Origin: Edaphochlamys debaryana
Lineage: Eukaryota > Chlorophyta > Chlorophyceae > Chlamydomonadales
Direction: 5' to 3'
DNA: 64,000 nucleotides
Assembly (NCBI GenBank): GCA_016858145.1
Contig: JAEHOE010000089.1
Span: forward strand, 434,001-498,000
The notes below the pieces were generated by a model that was given only the letters and a program-made list of their open reading frames with translations, was not told the origin of the DNA and did not search any database. A program made the translations under genes and the position numbers. Each line of letters opens with the position of its first letter. Positions within the stretch are counted from its first letter, which is position 1. Shown here one piece after another: positions 11,264 to 23,800 of this stretch.

Positions 11264-12809
11264 CCGCACCGGCCAACCAGACAGGGCAGATGGCTAGCAC
11301 CTGAGGCGGGCGCTTGCCGCGTTCCGTGACATCTGGGCGAGGCTATGTCGGCTATGCCAGCTGTGTGGGCATGCTGGAGCCGTTAAGGCACACAGATCAC
11401 GACGGAGACCGCGGACAGGCGGATCGGCGGGTTTTCACGCGGGGCGGGCGCCCTTCTGGCTACCGTACTCAACTTACAGCCTGCGCTTCTGTTTTCTTTT
11501 ACAACTGGCTTGGGATTTTTACTACTCTCTTCGGGCTTAGGTCTTTCATGTTAACCCGACGTGTTCGTAACGACTTGGGGGCCTGCTGGAATGGGGGAGG
11601 TCGGAGCGAAGGAGATGCTGGGTGCCAAACACTGACCGCTTCGTCTGCAGGCTTCAGGGCTTCAGTTTGAACGCTGCTGTGCCTGATTTTGCTAAATTGA
11701 GAGATAAATGGGGGTCATCTACCGCTTGACAACGTGCAAGAAAGCGGAGAGAGCCTTGAACGCTGGATCAAGACGTGCGCGCGGTGTGCTTAGGCATGCG
11801 ACGCTGGACATTACAGCGTTTGGGTTGGTTGAGAGGGACATGGGGTGACTCGAATATTGAGAGCAGTCTAGGCCCAATGTCTCCAGTTTGACGGTACGCA
11901 GCAAGGAGAGAATGGCGGGGGGCTGGGTGCTGCGTGCGGGGCATTAACCAGGACTTCAGTTGATGGGCGGTGCGGTGTGTGTGCCGTGGGCGGGGGTACT
12001 TTCTTGTAGGGCGCTTCTAGTCCTCTGGCTGACTTAGGCTGAAATTTTTGTTTTGTTGCGGGTGCGGTCGAGGGGGTACTGGGGTACTGTTGATGGCCTG
12101 CGGTATATATGTTGCGCAAGGTTTGGCGCGGGGGCAGACACCGGCTCGCACTGGAAAGCGGGTGCTGCTGGCTCGGCAGGTACTGACGCTGGGCGCCGCC
12201 CAACGGGTATCCTACTGGCTCTTAACGTAGGGCGCTTAGACTTTATTTCCCGGCTAACATCTTCACTAGGGGTGTGACTGCAACGGTTTGGGGTCCTTGG
12301 GAAAACGTTTGGGTACTCAGGGTGGCCTTCGAATGAATATACCTATTTGTAACGGCTCCGTGTGCCGAGGCGTGCTGCGTATTGGCTCCATCTAAAGGGC
12401 CTCGGCGAGGGCCTGCTGGGTGCCAGGGCTGGGTAGGCATTGCCGAGCGGACAAGTGGACGACGTCAGGGCTGCCGGTAGCTCGGTGTGAGCTCGGCATC
12501 CAATGCTTATGAATGTGGCGTCTCCTGCTGGGGCTGGCGAGAGCCTTGAAGGCTGATCTGAAGGCGTGTGTGCGGTGCGCTTCTGAGTGACTTTGGACAT
12601 GAGTTTGGGCTTGATGAGAGAGATATGTATGGGTTGACGACGACGGCGGCTTGACTTGATAAAAAGATGCTGGGTGGATGGAGAGAAGGCGGGGTGGGTG
12701 CTGCGTGGGGCGGCAGCTGGTTCTGCTTCGGCCGGCACCGTTTCGTGTGGGGCGTCCCGGGTATTCGTTCATTGTTGCTGCGGAAGCGTGTGCTTGGCAA
12801 GGGCCCTGC
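11264..12809. other. Intergenic region between NB-ARC copy 2 and the LSm10-like gene
   Basis: No supported gene. Both flanking genes should end here, so it is a convergent 3' region. TGTAA motifs occur on the + strand at 12348-12352, and at 12827-12831 just beyond. It also contains the diverged direct repeat listed separately. Confidence 0.6.
11745..12715. repeat. Diverged direct repeat, two ~190-bp copies (11745-11945 and 12535-12715)
   Basis: Both copies share gagagccttgaa followed by gctgatc-like and gtgcggtgtgctt-like blocks, then a tttggg...ttgagagag block, and end with gagagaatggcgggg / gagagaaggcgggg and ggtgctgcgtg. Similarity is clear but interrupted. They lie about 790 bp apart in the same orientation. 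They could be old LTR remnants or a local duplication. No coding capacity lies between them. Confidence 0.65.
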
Positions 12810-15027
12810 TCATGCAAGACGCTCCGTGTAATCCAGACTACTCTTCCCACGATCATACCCACTGTCTCTGCTGCAACCTCGAGCACCTGCCTCGGGCCCT
12901 ATGGCATGCCTCCCCCTCAGCTCCGTTGTCAACCGGGGGCGTGCAGCACACACCTCCGTTACCACAGCCCCTCCAGCTCCCCTCCAGGCCCCTCTGCGGT
13001 TCCACTCGCAGCAGCCGACGCCCTTGGGTCCAAGTGCAGTAGCCCCTCCCGCCCCCCTCCCCCCCCCCTCCCCGCGCTCCTGCGCCCCCTCCCCTCTCCC
13101 TCGTCCTGCCCACCCCTCCTCACCACCTGCCCCCTGGCCCCCTGCATCTACCGCCTCCGCCCATCGGCCGTGGCCCCTCGGCGGCAACAGCACTTGCCCC
13201 TCCTCGTCCTCCTCACCGTCGCTCTCCTCACCCTCGCCCTCTGCCCATTCCTCGTCCTCCTCTCCGCCCTCCGAGCCGCCGCTGCCGCTGCCGCCGGAGC
13301 CTCCGCCCTCGCCCATGCCTTTCGCCTCCCGCCGTGCGGACCCCAGCGAGCGAGCACGCTCTGCTTGCGCCTCCAGCCGAGCCCGAATGAGCTTGCGCCG
13401 CTGAGAGGGGGCAGTCGGGGAGGGTAGGAAGGGCAGTGAACGAAGGGAGTGGGCATAACTTGAGTCAAGTCGACACGCGTCAAGACGTCACGCGCTGGAA
13501 CAATGGATAGCATGCAAGCCATATCCAAGACAGCCGGGGCCTTCGCTCTGTCCATTGGCTAATGACGTGCGTACCGTACAGGACCGCACCGCCCCGCCCA
13601 TGACTCACGTACGACTCGATGGCCTGCGCCGGATCCAGGCTCTTGGGCATGTGCACAATCCGCACGTTACGGCCCTGCGGTACGACAGATGTGCAGGGAA
13701 TCGGCATCTTGACCGCCTGCATCTAAGCGCGCACCGGAACTTGGACCAACTGCCTCTGCACTCAAGCCGAAGTCAAATGTTCACGCCCCGTCAGTGTTCC
13801 TTTCACGGTCCCACACACCCAGCGAACCCCGTCCTTATGCGCCCCGCAATACAGCAAGGTACGGCAGCACCGCGCCGTACCTTGACGTACATGCTCTCGT
13901 ACTGCGTCTTGTAGCCCTGAGCGGGAGTAAGAACGAAGGCAGCGGTAGCAGGGGGCTGAGTGGTCGGTGCCCAGGGCATCGATTCCCCAACTGCCACAAG
14001 CGGCCTAGCCCCTTTCCTCCACAGAGACGCCTCTGCCAATCACCCGCCATGTTCACCAGCCCGTTTCCTGCTGAGGCGCCTGACCCCTTTGCAGGGCATG
14101 CTCAGGGGGTCACGCCTCGGGGCTCCCTCTCCCAGGGGCCAGGCCTGGCCTTGCTCCTCCCGGGTCCAGGGATGCGAGCGGCTGAGCGGTCGGTGCGCCG
14201 CACGGCTCTGGTCTACTCTCAACCCGGGACCGCCTGTCCCCCACATCAGCTCGTGCCCCCCACATCATCTCGTGCTAGGGCGCCCGACGCACCACAGGGC
14301 AGGGCAGGGGGCTCCCAGGCCACACGCCCACTGGCTCCACATGATTCACCTCTCGCCCCCTCCCCGTCCGCAGCCCCGTCCCACCTGCGCATCCTGGCCC
14401 CGCCCCCACAGTCGCCCCAAGGATACATAGATCGACAAGTGCTATGTCTAACTGATGGCAGAGGGGTTCCCCTTGGAGGTCAGACTTGGGTCACCCTCTA
14501 ACCGTGGTCACCCCCCTGTGCTCCACCCACTCTCTCCCCGCCGCTTGCCTGCGCCGTTTGGAGCGTGGCCTCAGACAGAGTCATGCTGGCAGGGGCAGGG
14601 CGTGGGCGTGGAGGTAGGGAGCCATGAGCAGGGTGTAGGGTGAAGATACAGGAGTACATGTCGATGTATGGCACACCAGCGCGCAGTCCGGGCCAGGGCT
14701 GGGGCCCGCAACCATCCCTGCCAACCCGCTTCCTGTCCCTCCCTCACACCACCCTCCCCCCTACTCCTCCCCCTTTCCCCCATCCCCCCCCCCTCACTTC
14801 ATGAAGTCGTCCACATCGTCCAGCCGCCCCTTGAGCAGCACGTCATTGCGCAGCTCCACCACCACCCGCGTGCCGACCAGCGACTTGATGAGGCACACCA
14901 GCGTCGTCTCCTCGCGGGGAGGCAAGCGCACGCGCCGACGCTTGCGACCGCGCTGACCTAGTGAGGACGGAACCGCGCCGAAGGGCAGGTGGCCGCGCGG
15001 CTGCGGTGGGAATGGGGGCTGCTGCAT
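12810..15027 (-). CDS. LSm10-like Sm-fold protein with an acidic, low-complexity C-terminus
   Basis: Minus-strand exons 15027-14798, 14004-13881, 13674-13609 and 13400-12810 join in phase to about 336 residues. Exon 1 ends in an Sm1 motif (TLVCLIKSLVGTRVVVELR, then GRLDDVDDFM). Exon 3 supplies the Sm2 motif GRNVRIVHMPKSLDPAQAI. The spacing and the RNVR.VH.P signature resemble LSm10, the SmD1 replacement in the U7 snRNP that processes replication-dependent histone mRNA (established in animals). Exon 4 carries a basic helix (RRKLIRARLEAQAERARS), then Gly/Glu-rich sequence. Exon 2 beyond GYKTQYESMYVK is my weakest boundary; the start used is the one that keeps phase. Another LSm paralogue is possible. 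The gene is divergent from the one at 15475. Confidence 0.7.
14238..14275. repeat. Short tandem duplication in LSm10-like intron 1
   Basis: Two adjacent ~19-bp units, cccccacatcagctcgtg and cccccacatcatctcgtg, differ at one base. They lie within the intron, away from its splice sites. Confidence 0.7.
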
Positions 15028-15474
15028 GTCGGGGGGCTCAGGTTGGCAGGTGGGCTCGCATCATGGTTGCTCTGTGAGTTATTGTGTAGAGGTCAAGTTT
15101 GCGAGCGCGTGTGGTGCGTCGGGTTGGCGGTGGGCAGGCGCTGCGAGTGCGAGCCCGCGCAAAGTGGCACCGGGATGAAGGCCGGCAAGTCAGGTCATTC
15201 GGGGGCTTTCTCCTTGTGCAAACGCACTGCATATGCTATACATACACACCCGCAAACAGCCCGCTAGCCCAACCTGCACTCAACCAGAACCATCCCTTGC
15301 CGGCGGATGGGTCTTGCAGCACTCCTCGCAACTGGACAATTAACATAGCAGCTGCATCTCTATAGCACGTCACCTGAACTCACAGTAGCTTAGGTTCCCG
15401 CTCGCTGTGGACACACCGACGTCGGGCGGCGCTGAGGTCGCGAGGCGTGGGGCGCCTTGGGCCCAGCCCCGAGG
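15028..15474. promoter_or_regulatory. Divergent promoter region, LSm10-like gene and 15475 gene
   Basis: This 447-bp gap separates two head-to-head start codons, so it should hold both promoters and 5' UTRs. AT-rich patches that could serve as TATA-like elements lie at about 15231-15245 (tatgctatacatac) and 15357-15365 (tctctatag). No specific factor site is recognised. Confidence 0.5.
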
Positions 15475-17630
15475 ATGGCCGAAGCGAGCGACAACAACAC
15501 AAAGCACACCGTGAGGGCGTCTTCGGGCATCGCGAGGGCCATCCGTACCGACTATGTCAAACCCGACACGCTCATCGCCGGTCCCGACGGCAAGACCTTT
15601 GTCCTGTGAGCCTTCTCGGGGGGGAGGAAACTAGGGGGCTTGAGCGGCTGTAGGTGGCAGTATTGGGGAGACAGGAGCTCCTCAGGGCCTTCGCTTGGGG
15701 CCTTGCCATGCCCGCCCGGGTTGGCCCTCACAGCCCTTCTCCGGCCACGTCCGCCCTTCCCGCCCGTACCCCCTGGAAGCCCCCATCGCTAAACATCCCT
15801 CGCTCGTACCGCCTTACCTCAGGGGTCGGCGTCGCGATAGCACCGAGGACTCGGTCGCGGCGTTCCACAAGCAGAACCCCGCCCGCCGGGACGCCGCCCG
15901 CAGCGGCAAGCGGCAGCGGGGCCGCAAGCCCCCGCCTGCGCCCTTGCCGTCCAACGCTGCCTCCACCTCCGGAGGGAAAGGCGACGCTTTCCGAGTCGGC
16001 GCTGACGATCGGGCCAGCGGCGGCCTCCGGCAGCTGCCCGGCCGGATCCCGTTCGGCCACATGATCGTAACTGCCGTACTGGCGCACCGGATTTGGTGCT
16101 TCGTGTCGCGACGCCTCTTCGGAGCCGGCAGGAGGGCCGCATCCACGGAAAGGGCGCTGGCGCGGCGAGGGGAGGAAGAGTGAGCTCGGGTTCGGGTTCG
16201 ACGGGGGGCGTACGAGGGCTGCCAAAGGTTACGGGCTGTGGCGGCGCAGGGGCGCTAAGAGATGGGTGTTTGTTGCTGAGCGGGATCGCGCCGACGCCAG
16301 GGAAGCATAGGGATGGGGGTGTGCGTGGGGCCTCGACGTATGGGCGCCGGCAACGCAGTCAGAGCAGTGCCTCCAGAGCCAACGTGCTTTCCCCGCCTCT
16401 GCCGTGCCGCCCGCCAGTGACGAGGCGTACGACGAGGAGGACGAGCTGGACGAGCAGGCGGAGGCTGCCCTGGCGCAGATGCAGAAGGCGGTGAGGCCTC
16501 ACCCCGGGAGGGCGGTGGGGCTTGCGTCGGAACGGCGTTGGGGTCCAGCGGAGGAGGTGACGTCGGGAGCCATGTCGCGAGGCGTCGCGACGCCCCCAAG
16601 CCAGGGCCCTATCCTCACCAGTGCCCCCCCAACCCTTCCGCTCGCCCCAGAGCCTGCTGCCCACCATGCTGAGGGCCTCCCTGCCCAAGCCGCACCGCCC
16701 CAACGCCGCCAAGCGCGCGGCCCAGAAGTTCCACTCCCGCCCCCGCGGCCACCGCACCGCCCACGACATGCACTCGGCCGCCAAGCCGCCGCCGCCGCCC
16801 AAGGCCGCCGCGGCGGCGGCGGCGGCGGGAGCCGAGGGCGGCGGCAGGCGGCGCGCGGCGCAGCGGCCGCTGGGCAAGCTGGAGAAGATGGACATGCTCG
16901 TACGGCACCAGGTATGGAGTGTATGCTGTACGGCAGGGCGACCTCCACAGGGTTGGCGGCGGCACGGGTTGTAGGCATGCCCGCTGTACTTGACACCTTT
17001 TTGTTTCCGTTGCGTCCGTAGGTCCGCGCCGCCCTCATGGCATCCCAGCAGCAGCACCAGCAGCAGCTGCTCCTGGCGGGGGCAGAGGCCGGTGCGCCCC
17101 TGGCCCTGCCGGCGGCCGGCCCCGGCGGTGCCCTTGCGGCCCTGCCCGCGCCCGCTGGCGGCGCCGCCAACGGTCCGATCGTGCCTGTGGGCGCCCTGCC
17201 GCCGCCGCACATGCTCCCGCCGCCGCACATGCTGCCGTACCTGCCGCCGCCGCCGAACCGGCCGCTGCCGCCGGAGCTGGAGGCGAGGCTGCGGGGAGCG
17301 CCGCGGGCGCCCGCCGCCGCCACAGCACCTGGCCGCGTGCCGCCGCCGCCAGGAGCAGTGGCGCTACCTCCGCTGCCACACCCAGCGGCATCCAGCACTT
17401 CCGGGACTGGGAGCGCCGCCGGGGCCGCGGCGGTGCCGGCAGCAACAGCGGCGCCGGCGGAGGCTGCCGAGGAGGAGGACCAGATCGCAGTGCCGAGGGT
17501 GGCTCGGGCGCTGAGGGGCGCGGGGGCAAAGGTCGCGGTGCGCGCCGCCGCCGGACCAGGGGCGGGGGCGGAGGCGGGGGCGGGGGCGCCGGAGGGCTCG
17601 GCGGCGCCTGAGGATGGAGCGGCGGCCTGA
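15475..17630 (+). CDS. Unrecognised basic, low-complexity protein (~476 aa)
   Basis: Exons 15475-15605, 15823-16179, 16418-16490, 16651-16911 and 17022-17630 join in phase with GT-AG borders. The N-terminus (MAEASDNNTKHTVRASSGIA) is the least repetitive part and could be a conserved motif. A basic stretch (RSGKRQRGRK) looks like a nuclear localisation signal. Exon 3 is acidic (DEAYDEEDELDEQAEAALAQ). Exon 4 is rich in Lys, Arg and His (PKPHRPNAAKRAAQKFHSRP). The last exon is Gln-, Pro- and Ala-rich with a duplicated PPPHMLPP. A nuclear or nucleic-acid-associated role is possible on composition alone. I recognise no family. Exon 2 could use an earlier donor, but the border chosen is the one in phase with exon 3. 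Confidence 0.65.
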
Positions 17631-20600
17631 GCCTGATCTGGGACTGCTCTGGAGTCTAGGCGGCTCGGCAACGCCACACCGTAGACCGGGGAAATACTGT
17701 GGGGGAACAGGCGGCGAGCCTTGCGATAGAAAGGGTTGAAGTACTGATGAACTACTGATGAAGCACTGCATCGGGCAGGGACGGGCTGTTGCTGAGAAGG
17801 CCAGCGCCTGGGGGCGGCTTCCACAGGCCGAGGTGGAGGGGCTGCACTGTTGTATGTTAGAAACACTGAGATACGCGGGACCCGGATACCTATCAAAAGC
17901 GCCGGCTGAAGGCTCACGTCGGCCCTGGCCGCACTGGGTGGAGGAAGGACAGGTGCTGTGGCAGGTGTGCCGAGCAGCGCTAGTGATCAGCGCGTAAGGG
18001 ATGAGCAAGCGGCATCGTAAGCCCGGATGCCGTGACGGCTTGGAGTCTGGGACGGAGGAAGAGCCAGCTGCCACGGAGGCGGGTGCGGTTTAAGCACGTG
18101 ACTCTACTTGCACGTTGGCTGTCTGGCAAATCCGGCTGTGCTCAAGGGTGTGTCCATCGTCAGGCCTGCTGGTGGTGGTGGTGTGGACAGGGCGGTCTGT
18201 GCCATGATACAGCGGTGCTTTCACAGGCGGGTACTGGGGCGCTTGGTGAAGGGCGAGGCTGCGCGACATCCCGTCATAATGGACCCGGTTTCCGGCACCG
18301 GTCTTGTGTTTGGGGGTAAAGAGGGGGGCCTGCGTGACACCCTTCGGCGGCGGTGGACCTGGGGTCAGGGCTGTGAGCCCGGGTGCAAGGGGTTTACCGG
18401 CATTCGACTCTCTGTTGCTGTAGCTCTTGCGTGCTGTGGTTACAGAAGTCGCCCTTATCAGTGACAGGCAACATGCACCGACACACGGAGGTCCCCACCG
18501 ATGTTACAGGCATGCAAAGCTCGCTTTCGGCCGCTGAGGCCTGAGGGCATTGCTCTCAGCCTCCCGGCATGTGAGGGTGCGGTCCTAGCCCGTCGTTGGA
18601 CATCGACATCAGTCCGCACATGTGCGACCAAAACGCCATGATAGGCAGAGTATGACGGTATGCAACCCATCCGACACAATGTCAAGGGATCTGGGACGAC
18701 TGGGAGACGGGGGAGGATGGATTACGCACACACACAACAACCACCCCACTGCACTGAAGGCACCAGCAGACAAACAGGACAGACCTAGCACCAGCCAGCG
18801 GGACCTGGGGGTGGACGGGAAGTAAGCGGTCCACTCCCGACGCACGACTGCACAGGCAGGGCACTCTACCGGCACGCGCTAAGGAGGAGGGGGCACTGGC
18901 GCATGACACAATGGGCCTCGCTCCGTGTACTCCGGGCGGAGGCGACATCCGCGATGGAAAGGATGAGGAAAAAGTCCTGGACTAGCATGCGAAACAATCG
19001 GCCTGCAGCGCGCAGCATGAGGACATGCAGCTTCGCCCAGCCCCGCGCGCTAAAGCATGAGACACACGCACGTTCCACCCACGGCCCCTCCGCGCCTAGC
19101 GTTCAAACAGAAGTACAAATAAACCTTTCCAGGCTAGCGGTCCCAGGCCCTCAAACCACGCCTTTTGAAGCGGAAGGCTACAGCTAGTCACTCAATCGTG
19201 AAGCTCACAGGGGACAGCGCCCAAACCAGTAGCCTCAGCCTGGCCCCGTGACAACAGACACGAGTTCTGCACTGACAATCAAGAGCTCTTGCCAGAAACA
19301 TACGACTGCCAGCGCCCACGTACGGAAGCAGTGTCCAAACAAGCCCGCCTGTCAGCATTGCCTCCAGAATACCCGCAGATTGACCTCAGTTGCGCCGCCC
19401 CTGACTCACAGCTATGGTTGTGACCCCCCTCACGAACCCTGCGTTGCACGGCATTCCGCAAGCGCAGCCCTACCGTGTATTACGACTCCAAAGCTAGCTC
19501 TAGTCGAGAACGGAAGAAAGCAGCCCGCCAAGTATTCCCGCCCTGACTCACAGGCATTGGTGACGCTGTGTGGATACAATTCCAAACTATTCAATGCCCC
19601 ATACGGCCGACAAGGAAAGTACCCGAGGCCCCGGACAGCTTCAAAGCAAAGTGGTCTTCAGCAAGATTTGTAGTACGCTTTGCAACACCCATCATGTTAT
19701 TACGAGTCACCGTACGTCACACGGCGCTCGGCGCGCACACTATGACCCCTTGCCCTCGCCAGCCCTGCGGACCCACCGCCTCCAGCCATAAGACACGTGC
19801 TAAATGCAAATACCCACCCGACACCGGCCAAAAGCGTATCTCTTCGCCCCCTGTCAACAAGGCGCTTATCAATGGCCCGACTGGCCGTGCCTCATGAAGC
19901 CCGTTCGTCACGTCCACGCCACAATAGCCTGTGCCTCCGTTCAAGCAAAGCCCCCTGTCTTGGCGCAGGTAGCGCCTCAGGTGGGCTGCTAGACTAGAGC
20001 TTTTCAGACACGAGTACGGCTCCCAATGTATGGTTCACCGCAGGCACTGATCAAAAGCTCGCAGATGGAATGACGAGGCGTGCGTAGGCGTGTGCCAAGA
20101 CGTTACGTATGCACACGCACAACAAACCCATCCTATCATGGCATGAGCCGCGATCAGCAATTCTATAAGGTATACCGATACGAACTACTCTAGCCTTCCG
20201 GACCCAACCAGCCCCCCTCATCTCCATGGTTAGATAGGTGCCCGGCATGTGAGCCTTTGCAAACGACGACCGACACCCGTGCTGGCACCCGTGCTGTGAT
20301 TCCACGGTAAGCAACGCATACAGCCCCACGACACATTCTGGCAGTAACCCCCAGCAAGCTAGGTCCTCCTTCCCCAAATAGCAGCATGACCGGACGCACA
20401 TGACCACAGCAGATGTCCACGTGCCGGCACGTCCGCGTGGGCACCCAAAGGGGCACCTACCGCGCGCCGATGGCAGCCGGCGGCAGCAGAGGGAGCCAAT
20501 CAGCCCTCATACAGCAATACCGCCGACTTTAAATTATGCTTTGCCCCTGCCTGTGTCGGCCTGTCCGTGGGACCTAGCCAGAGACCCATCCATCACCTCA

Positions 20601-20827
20601 TCAGGTGAAACATGTCAATGCATAAGATGAACCCCTAAAAGCCGTGCGTGCGCAGTACCTGCATCACGCGCAAGTGTTAGGAACGTGGAAAGTAACTGCA
20701 CGTGCAAATACGACGTGCTCGCACAGCCGTACATCCGTACGCGTGACGTGCACAGCTTGCGTGCGCGCTTTGTTAAACGGATTCCGCCACGCGCTTGCAT
20801 GGCTGATCGCCCACTGCACACTCAATC
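17631..20827. other. Long convergent intergenic region
   Basis: No supported gene in 3.2 kb. Genes on both sides end into it, so long 3' UTRs are expected. GC content and the C-tract habit drop from about 18400 onwards. Reverse-strand TGTAA (ttaca) occurs at about 18437 and 18504, far from the kinase stop. Open frames such as 19248-19673 show no family motif and no intron-exon structure. Confidence 0.55.
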
Positions 20828-23800
20828 TCAGTGCTCAGGAGATTCGGCTTGCCTCCCTGGCATGCGCTGCTGATCACCCGGCGCGCTGGAAAGAGCGGAT
20901 TCCATTGATTCCGTCCCGCCCTGCTCCATCCTTGCCCCCGGATCCTCTGAATCCGATGCTGCGTGCCCTTCCTTATTAGCAGCCGCTCTGGCCGCCACGG
21001 CCGCTGCCGCCGCCATCGCACTCTTGACCTCCTCCTCCGCCACCAAGCGAGTCTCTGTCGTGCGTCCTCCAGGCGCCTTATCCGCCGCCGCCGTCAGGCC
21101 TGGCAGCAACCCACCTTGTTCGGCTGCCTCCGCTGGCAGCGCTACTGGTGCTTGCACTTGAACCGGGGCGTCTGGCGGCAGCGCCGCCGCCAGCCCTGGC
21201 GCGGCCGGCGCGGCGATGGCAGGAGCAGCCGCTGCAGCGGCGGCGGCAGCAGGTGCCGCCGCGGGCTGTGGCGGCGGCCCCGCCTGCGGCGCCGCGGGCT
21301 GCGGTGGCGGCGGTGCGTGCGCCTGTGGCTGTACGGCGGCCTCGTATACGACGGACGCCTGCGTGCCGGGCTCGTGTCCGAGCACGTGCGGCGGCACGTG
21401 CGCGGGGCCCACTACGGCAGGGTCGTTGTACATGGCCTCTAGGGCCGACAGTATGGCGGTCATGGGCGGGCGGCGGTTGGGGCTGGGGTTTACGCAGGCC
21501 CGTAGAAGCGCAGCGAACGGCTGCGGCGCGGCGGCTGGGAGCGCGGGGAAGCCTGGAGCCTGAGTGAAGGAGCCGTCTGGCAGCAGCTCACACACGAAGC
21601 GGCCGCTGGGAGGGCATTTGGAGGGGCAGCAGGGAGGGGAAGAGGCGAGAGGCAAGAGAAGGGGAGTGAATGAAGAGGTTCGGCTTCAGGTGTCGGAGCG
21701 GCGGACCCAGGGGGAAAGCAGACGCTGTACGGCGGCGGAAAGTGCGGTGTGGGGTCGCGTGCGGCTGCGTGAGGGAGGCGGTACTCCTCACCTGTACATC
21801 TCCCACAGCAGTACGCCGTAGCTGTACACGTCCGACAGGCAGGACACGACGCCCTGCACGACAGACGGGCGGAATGCAGGATCAGCGGGTGTTTAGGCTT
21901 TAGGTTGACTGAGCGAGGGCTGTGCACTGCCCTGTACCAGACGCGGCCTTGGAGCACGTGCCCAGGCCGGGCCTGCCCTTGGCCTCTCGTTCATCTTTCA
22001 TTCAACCTCCGCGACAACATCCACGCCGCCACTTCGATGGGCCCTCCTCTCCAACCCCTTTCCTCCCACCTGCCGCAGCACCTCCGGGGACGTGTAATAG
22101 GGTGTGCCAAACCTGAGGGAAGTGATCCGGAGCAAGGACAACGTGAGGTGTGAGGGCGGTCGGGACGATCAAAGACGACGGCGGGCCGGGGCCAGGACAA
22201 AGTGTGGCCGGGTCAGCACATGCAGACGACACAATCCAGGTGCCCATGCATGTCGAGCTGGCTCAAGTGGCCGACCATAACACGGACCGCCCCCAGCTAG
22301 CGTCCGTGCCCTGATGTGGCACGCTTCGGTGCCCCGTGCCCCTGAGTGTAACCAAAGACCGCAGGGCCCCACCGGTAGTTGCTGAGGTGCGTGGCGTTGC
22401 GCGGCATGGCCACACTCAGTCCCAGGTCCGCCACCTGGCATAGGAGAAAGGAACGTGTGGGGGAGTCGCGAAAGGTTTGGGTAAGGGAGAGGGCACAGGC
22501 TTACCGCTTCGGGACCCTTCTGCCCTCCGCATGGTTAGGCTCTCTCTCTACGGTCACCGCCCTCCCCGGGCCGCGTGCCCTAGCCGCCGCCTTGTGCGCA
22601 CTCGTAGTTTTCGGACGCCCTGTACGGCTACCCCCCACTGTGCATCCCTCGTGCCCTGCGCTCTCTCAGTACGGCTGCCGCCCTCCCCAGCCGCACCTTG
22701 GGCATGATGCCGCAGGGGCGGGCGGGGTCGCTCTTGAGCAGCACGTTGTTGGGCGTGAGGTCGCCGTGCACCACGTTGCGCTCGTGCAGGTGAGCCAGGG
22801 CCGAGGCGATGCCGTGCGCCAGCTCCACCAGCAGGTGCTGTACGGCGTACGGCAGGGCACGGTACGACACAAGTTTAGGGGGGTTGCGGACTACATGGAG
22901 CAGCTTCGCAGGTGGTTGCACCGTTGGCATCACCCGCATTGGGACGGCCGGAGGCGGTTGCACGTGCAGCCGGACCGTGAGCCGAGCCCCGGCAACCCTC
23001 CGTCTTCAACCCGTCCCCCTCCCTCTCCCCTCCCCCTCCCTCTCCCCCGTCTCCTCACCATGGCCGGCCCCCCGGGCGTCATGAGCCAGTGCGAGTGCAC
23101 CAGCAGCGACAGGGGGCCCAGGTCGGCGTACTCCTGGAGCAGCAGCAGCCGCCACTCCTGGGAGGTTAGGGGGAGTGGGGGGAGGAGGGAGGGCAGGAAG
23201 GGGGAAGGCAAGGAAGAAGAGGCGGCGTTGAGTAATGGGGAAACATGTTGGGCAGATCGCGTTTGTGTCTGAGAGAGACGAACAGGAACAGGTGGAGGTC
23301 GGGCCTGCGCCCATGGCTAACGTCAAGCCCCGAGCCGCACCGTGGCAGTGGACGCGGCACGGGAGGCCTCGCTTCCGGCGGCAGAGGCGGGGCCGGTGGC
23401 TCCAGGGGCGGCAGTGGCGGCGGCTTGACCCGCTGCGGCCGGTGCGTCCGCCGCTGCTGGTCCGGGCTGGCCGGCGGCTGCCCCGGGCGCTGCGGTGCTC
23501 GAGGGCCGCACCACTGGCTGCACGTCCACCGCATAGGTGGCTGCGGGGAGCGGGAGGAGGGGGAAGGTGGTGTTCAGGGCTGCTCGCATGAACCGAGGCC
23601 CGAGGAGGTGATGGTGTGTGTTGGAGGTCGGTCAGGGGGTGCTGATGGGGGTCATTGCAACGTGCAGCTAGCCGGTGGCTCATGGGGCCTAAACAGGTCA
23701 CAGAGTCCAAGGGCGGGCACCCACCGATGATGCAGGGGTGCGAGATCTGCTGGCACAGCGCCGCCTCCTTGAGCGCTCGGTCCCTCGAGGCCGAGGCGGT

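Noticed and set aside
12678..13427. 249-codon plus-strand frame
   Set aside because: It lies over the low-complexity last exon of the LSm10-like gene and shows no domain.
16499..17917. 472-codon open frame on the minus strand
   Set aside because: It is antisense to the phase-consistent exons of the 15475 gene. Its composition mirrors the GC-rich codons of that gene, and it has no motifs.
22082..22090. TGTAA polyadenylation signal inside the kinase region
   Set aside because: It is on the opposite strand, inside the exon encoding FGTPYYTSPEV.
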